DNA from: Vitellaria paradoxa
Lineage: Eukaryota > Streptophyta > Magnoliopsida > Ericales > Sapotaceae
Reading direction: 5' to 3'
Length of the DNA stretch: 64,000 nucleotides
Assembly: GCA_019916065.1 (NCBI GenBank)
Contig: CM034244.1
Location: 37,212,255-37,276,254, forward strand
This document shows, piece by piece, positions 59,122-64,000 of the stretch. Position 1 is the first letter of the stretch. Every line of letters starts with the position of its first letter. The translations under genes were made by a program, and so were the position numbers. The notes beneath the pieces are model-generated. The model was not told where the DNA came from. It did no database searches and worked only from the letters and a program-made list of their open reading frames with translations.

Positions 59122-62100
59122 TTATTTCAAAGTCAGAGACATAACCTCGCTACTCAAGTTAGAAATATTAATTTTTGTATTTATAGTTAATTAAATTTTT
59201 ATAAATTTATTTATATTTTATTGTCACGTTTTTATTCGCTTACTGTTTTATTATAAGATCCGAACAATAATAGCTAGCCCTTCTAAACTGGATTGAACTG
59301 ATTTTAGTACTAACCAACCGTCTCATAGACTTTTTGTTTTTTGTTTTCTGTTTTTTCTTTTTATGTTAAACTTGTATATAAAACTTTTTAATTAAATTTC
59401 GTATTGTTATTGTATAAATGTAAATGAAGATTTATGTTCAATTTTATTTACAAAAATTTCTACTACATGCATTGTAATACAAGTGCAATAAAAATAAAAT
59501 TATAATAAAAACAAATCATTTAGAAATAAATATAAAAATATTAAATAATATAAAATAATTAATAATTGATAAGATATATAAAAATACTAATTTTTTTAAA
59601 TGACGGCTCATTACGATTGCCATTTGCAGTCACTAATGAGATATTATAAAAAAATAAAAATAAAACGACTAACAATTAAAAATACAAAATTAATTACTAT
59701 TTGCTGCCGTTACTAGCGATCGCTAATTTTTCACCATTTATAGCGCGAGTGCAAACCTGGTGGGCAAAAGCTTCTTAGCTCTTTTGTCTATTGAACATAT
59801 TAAATCTCAAGACAACTTTTATATAAAAAAAATCCACCCCCCCCCCCCAAAAATGAAATTACCAAATTTTATGTGTGGGAGTTACTAGAAAGGCGGATTT
59901 TGAAAATTCGAAGTCATCCATCAGTGTTGTCCTCACCTCATAATCGTTCTTTCAATCATGAATTTGACAATTGTAAAGCAACAACACCGACAAATTACTA
60001 TTTCACAAACAAACTGCTTACAAAGACCAAATTGGAGAAGTTAAATAACCTCAACCCTCCCCTAACACACACACACACACACACATCATCTATTTTGAAT
60101 ATTACATTTCCACGTTACATGCATGAATACGCTTGAACAAAGCATTAGAACCACCAGATATCCCTTTCCTCATAATATTCTTAACCATAGAGTCAGCATC
60201 CGTAATTTCACATGCTTGAATTTAGGAATAGAGTCTTATGCGAGTCGTTATGGGCTCCCGGCACAAAGGGCACGATGTGATCGACACGCCACATTCCTTG
60301 CAAGTCTTAAAACAACACAATTTGTAAGAGCGCAAATTTCAAGCACATTTCTCAATAATAATCCTATTCAAACGGTTAAAAAGAGTTCTGCACATTACAA
60401 TATCTAGATAAACTATATATATATATATATGTATATATTTGGATATGGGAGGATGAAATACTTGTCAATAATACAAATAATTTAAATACCTCCCTCTCTC
60501 TCTCTCTAAGGCTACATTTTGATTGGGGAATTGAATGTAGGGATTAGTAATATGATAGGATAATATATGAGATTCAGATGTTAGACTATTTTTTTGGCAA
60601 AATTATTTATATGACATTTGGTTAGTAAGATATAAAATGAGATAAGAGATGTAATTTAACAGAATATTTGACGGGAAATAATTTTGAACTTTTATATTTT
60701 AACAGTAACTAATCCTAAGAGAGAGCATACAGAATACCACACATTTTAGTAACCAATCCTAAAAGAGTGCATATATACAATACCACACATTTTGAGGTGT
60801 ATATAAGTTACTACATCTTGATTGGATACTATGTCCAGCCTAATTTATTGCAACCAAACATGGCACAAGTGGAGAAGGAACCAATCCCTCATCTTTAGTC
60901 CCATAATCAAACACAGTCTAGCTTAAGCAGTTGGATAAGAAGGTTGCCAATAATTCTACTAATGTTCAAGTCTCACTGCAAAGTTGGTCTGGATTGCGCA
61001 TATTAATGTACAAACCAACAAAATAACTTGAGTGAATGCTTACCAAATGACCACATCCAAAAGCCATATCCTTTGGATTTGTCAAGCAAATGGGACAGAC
61101 CTTGGAAAACAACAATGAATAATTTTTTAGAATCATTTTCCATGGAGCAGAATCTGAAGAATAGGAAATGGAAACTTTTGCTTTTAGCAAGGGGAACATG
61201 AACCTTACCTGTTCAGCTGATGCTGAATTCTCTATTGATTCAAAGGTTGTCATGTGTGGGATTGACTTAACGGCATTATCGTGATCTATCACTCCCCGAG
61301 GAGGAGGAAGAGGCCTTGTTCGTGGAGCTCCTAAATCTCTTCTGAATAAGTCAACCAAATAGGATTTTCAGTAACTTCCAGCAGCAAAATTAAACATTAA
61401 GAAGAAAATACAGCTTCCCAGCTTACTCAATGTACTGATGGCTTTGGGTAGCTCTATATTGTAATGGAATTTCCATGAGGGCAGCAAGGGCAAATACTGC
61501 TTCCTTCTTTGACATATCTTGGTTCTCAGACATGATTTTTGAGAAGTTTACAAACTGCAGTCCAGCATATGGCAAAAATTATTCAAGTACAAAAAAAAAA
61601 AAAAAAAATTCATATATTCTAATAATTTTCATTTTGCTGAACTGCACAAACATGAGAAACATTCAAAGTGGAAAAAATAAACAAATTCCTTTACAATAGG
61701 ATTTCACACAAGAAGTATTTATGTATGTTCAAAAAACAACAGGATGAAAGCAATGAATTAATGACCAAAAAATGGATAAAAAACTACCTCAATTGAAAAT
61801 AATGGCTATCTAGCTTGGGACACAATAGAAGATCACCGGGGGTAGGAATTATGGCCACAATAGCATGCTATTAAGGCTGAGATTTTAGTTCTACGGAGGG
61901 TTACATGAATCTTATTCTGTGAATTTGAAGAAGTTTGATTGCTGAAGGAGATTCTTCTGGTGGTTGAAGGAAAAGTACAAAGAGCCCATGGCTTTTCACC
62001 CATTTCAGTCATGAAATCTGACTTACCCATCTCTACAAGGTGCTATTTGGGTTTTTATAGCAACTAGTCGTATGAATCTTTTACAGGAGAATATATTACT

Positions 62101-64000
62101 ACTAAAGAGATCATTTATATCCCCAAGTTTAGACTGCTGGTGTCTTTTCAAAACTTGTTGTCCCACTTCTCCTTTACCATTGTCTCTACAAAAGTGATCT
62201 GTAAGGGACTTCAGTCCTTCCTTTTCCTCCCTTTGATGAAGTTTTTTTCTTTATCACGCAGATATAGGGTCATATATTGAAACAAGAAGCTAGATCAACC
62301 TAATTGGTTGTGTTGTATTATACAAGAAGGATAATAAAAAGAACTAAAAGGGGACATAAGCATGTAGGCTGCACAAAGCCTAGATCCTAACATTGGAAGA
62401 AACAAACTTATATCTCTATTATTGTTTGTTAGTAAGACTGCTCAATTGGCTGAATAAGCTGCCATCCAAACCACAGCTGGATTATTTTATTAACGAACTC
62501 AACTGTCAAGTCAATATTATAATATGGAACTGCATGGACAGAAATTTATTAGCCCAAAAAAAAAAAAAAAAAAAAAAAAACACAATTCTCTTAACTACCT
62601 GAAAATTGTCAAATGCACGCTGAGGAATGTTGTTATCAAATTGTTTCATTGCATCCCATGGTCCATCTCCAACACCAACTAAGATAATTGAAAGAGGGTA
62701 TTGGCTGTTTATCAAATGTCAAAAATTAACAATTAGACAGGTGAATGCAATCATTGATCAATTTCATTGAATGGAACTATTTTACCTAGCAGCAACTATA
62801 GAATTGATGGTAGCTTGTTCTTGTGGACTAAATTTTCCAGGTGGCGTATCAGGACTCCTGGTAACCTATTTTCCCCGGAAAAAAAAAAAAAAAAAAAATT
62901 TGGAGGTGTTGCATGAATATATTCATTCACATCTGTTACACATAGTTTAAATCAAAGTCAAATTAAAAATCATGTTGCCAACCTGTCCATCAGCAATAAT
63001 GACTAGCACGTGATATTGGCCGTTGTTTTTCTCCACAATATCAATGGCAGCATCAATTATGGGTGCAAACGAGGTGGGACCTGGTCATTGTGGGAATGCA
63101 TAAAAAGATATTATTAAAGAGCTAAAGTGGAGACTTGTTCGCTTTCTACTAGTATAGAACTTAAGGTGAAGCATATTGCATTTGAAGCTCAAGATACTCC
63201 TTTCACATTTTAACATATATACAAGGTGGCAAACCTTTTTCAACTACGGACATAGAAAGTTCCAAGGTATATCCTGATCAGCTAACAGAACTTTGAAGAC
63301 ATGGTCTCTTCGCACATAACTTGTCATCTTGAGGTAAGTGGATTTGCCTCCAACTATTTATTAGACCACTTTTAAGGTTTCAATTACAAAAAATTGTCAC
63401 TCCAGAGATAAATGTACTATCCCCTAATTGTTAATTAGACTTTCATGGTAAGTATAACATAAACTTTAAATTGCACCATGGAATTCTCAAAAGATTGACA
63501 TAATATGATTCTTTTTGCGGAGTTCCTAATGTAGAAATATGCCCACTGACACCTTATTTTCAGTACTGTCAGTTTTGAGACTCATCTCATTATTTCTTCC
63601 AGGCCCCTAATATGAAATCACGAGGATAAAACGCCAGAGTCTTTCACTTGTCAATTACAAGCTTCGCTTTGTGCTTGTTAGAAGTAAGGCTGATTGACAA
63701 TCTAAATCATTCAATTTTACTAAAGGAGAAAAAACTAAAGTTTTTCAATTTGACTGCAGTCATCTTATGTAATATATACCGGTCGCATCACATGACAAAA
63801 TTTGGAGTTAAGGAATGACACATTATAATATAATGCCACATTTTATTTAGTGTACTAAGTGAAGCTACATTGGATGGACTTTGGTATGAGTGTCATGCGG
63901 GGTATATGTTCAGGTGTGAGATCTCTCAAAACTTTGATCTTGTAATATTAGGATATAGGTCCAAAAATCAAGAAGGATATGTGGCCATGTCGGCATATTT
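59122..64000. repeat. Segmental duplication, copy 2
   Basis: A direct second copy of 40591 onward, starting TTATTTCAAAGTC and running to the window end. Differences are point changes, microsatellite and homopolymer lengths, and one fewer 51-bp unit. The first 590 bp are CACTA element 2 3' sequence, including the two GCTAAT subterminal words. Confidence 0.95.
60222..63080 (-). CDS. RGLG: RGLG-type copine/RING E3 ubiquitin ligase, copy 2 (3' seven exons)
   Basis: Minus-strand exons 63080-62983, 62865-62786, 62704-62599, 61554-61427, 61341-61209, 61100-61044 and 60305-60222, all with GT donors and AG acceptors and consistent phases (686 bp coding). They give the second half of the copine/vWA domain ([58 protein letters not shown]), a Pro-rich linker ([11 protein letters not shown]) and a full RING ([19 protein letters not shown] then [15 protein letters not shown]), ending in LYS and TAA. 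It lacks both copy 1 lesions. The first exons lie beyond the window. Family role: E3 ligase that transfers ubiquitin to signalling proteins at the membrane. It is the likely functional copy. Confidence 0.92.

Noticed and set aside
1..64000. tRNA, rRNA, microRNA or CRISPR-like arrays
   Set aside because: No clover-leaf with both boxes, no rRNA core and no regularly spaced repeats were seen. The only tRNA-like sequence is the SINE B box.

Overview
This is a plant nuclear window, most likely from an angiosperm and probably a eudicot. It is AT-rich and built almost entirely of nested and broken transposable elements. Its one host gene family is an RGLG-type copine/RING E3 ubiquitin ligase, present as two spliced minus-strand copies. 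The plant assignment rests on plant-type CACTA transposases, Athila and Tat Ty3/gypsy elements, Ty1/copia elements with initiator-Met-tRNA primer sites, an Au-like SINE and the RGLG gene. Nothing in the sequence fixes the species.

Layout. 1-2710: AT-rich DNA, a Tourist-like MITE (579-929) and an old minus-strand copia LTR with its primer site (1303-2591). 2711-8648: a gag-only SIRE-like copia element (plus strand) inserted into the TnpA-like gene of CACTA element 1, which resumes at 8649 and ends at a clear CACTA terminus at 11007. 11040-11705: remnant of a chromodomain gypsy element. 12087-14167: a ~2.1 kb palindrome with ~900 bp arms. 14640-41215: a second, badly decayed CACTA element. It is split by a complete minus-strand copia element (14929-19730, target duplication CGAAG) and by a Tat-type gypsy element (22100-35341, target duplication CATAG). 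The Tat element itself carries a truncated minus-strand Athila element (about 23947-30195). CACTA TnpD and TnpA remnants follow at 35610-40626.

41215-64000: RGLG copy 1 (41702-46894), an Au-like SINE, a short copia LTR, then a plus-strand Athila element (48067 to about 59121) that ends without a 3' LTR. At 59122 the sequence jumps back to a second copy of what began at 40591, which is a direct duplication with an 18,531 bp offset. RGLG copy 2 (60222 to beyond the window end) lies in this second copy.

How the parts relate. Target-site duplications and reading-frame continuity give an insertion order: CACTA first, then copia and Tat, then Athila within Tat. Most coding damage is nonsense TAG (from TGG or CAG) or Asp-to-Asn, which fits C-to-T decay of methylated, silenced DNA. 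The two RGLG copies differ in fate: copy 1 has a nonsense codon and a lost splice donor, whereas copy 2 has intact frames and splice sites for all seven exons in the window. I found no prokaryotic, CRISPR-like or viral-genome system. The most interesting structures are the large palindrome, the tandem duplication with unequal gene decay, a hairpin motif recurring in both Athila elements, a spliced antisense gene inside Tat, and an intact acidic open frame behind a strong splice acceptor in the plus-strand Athila.
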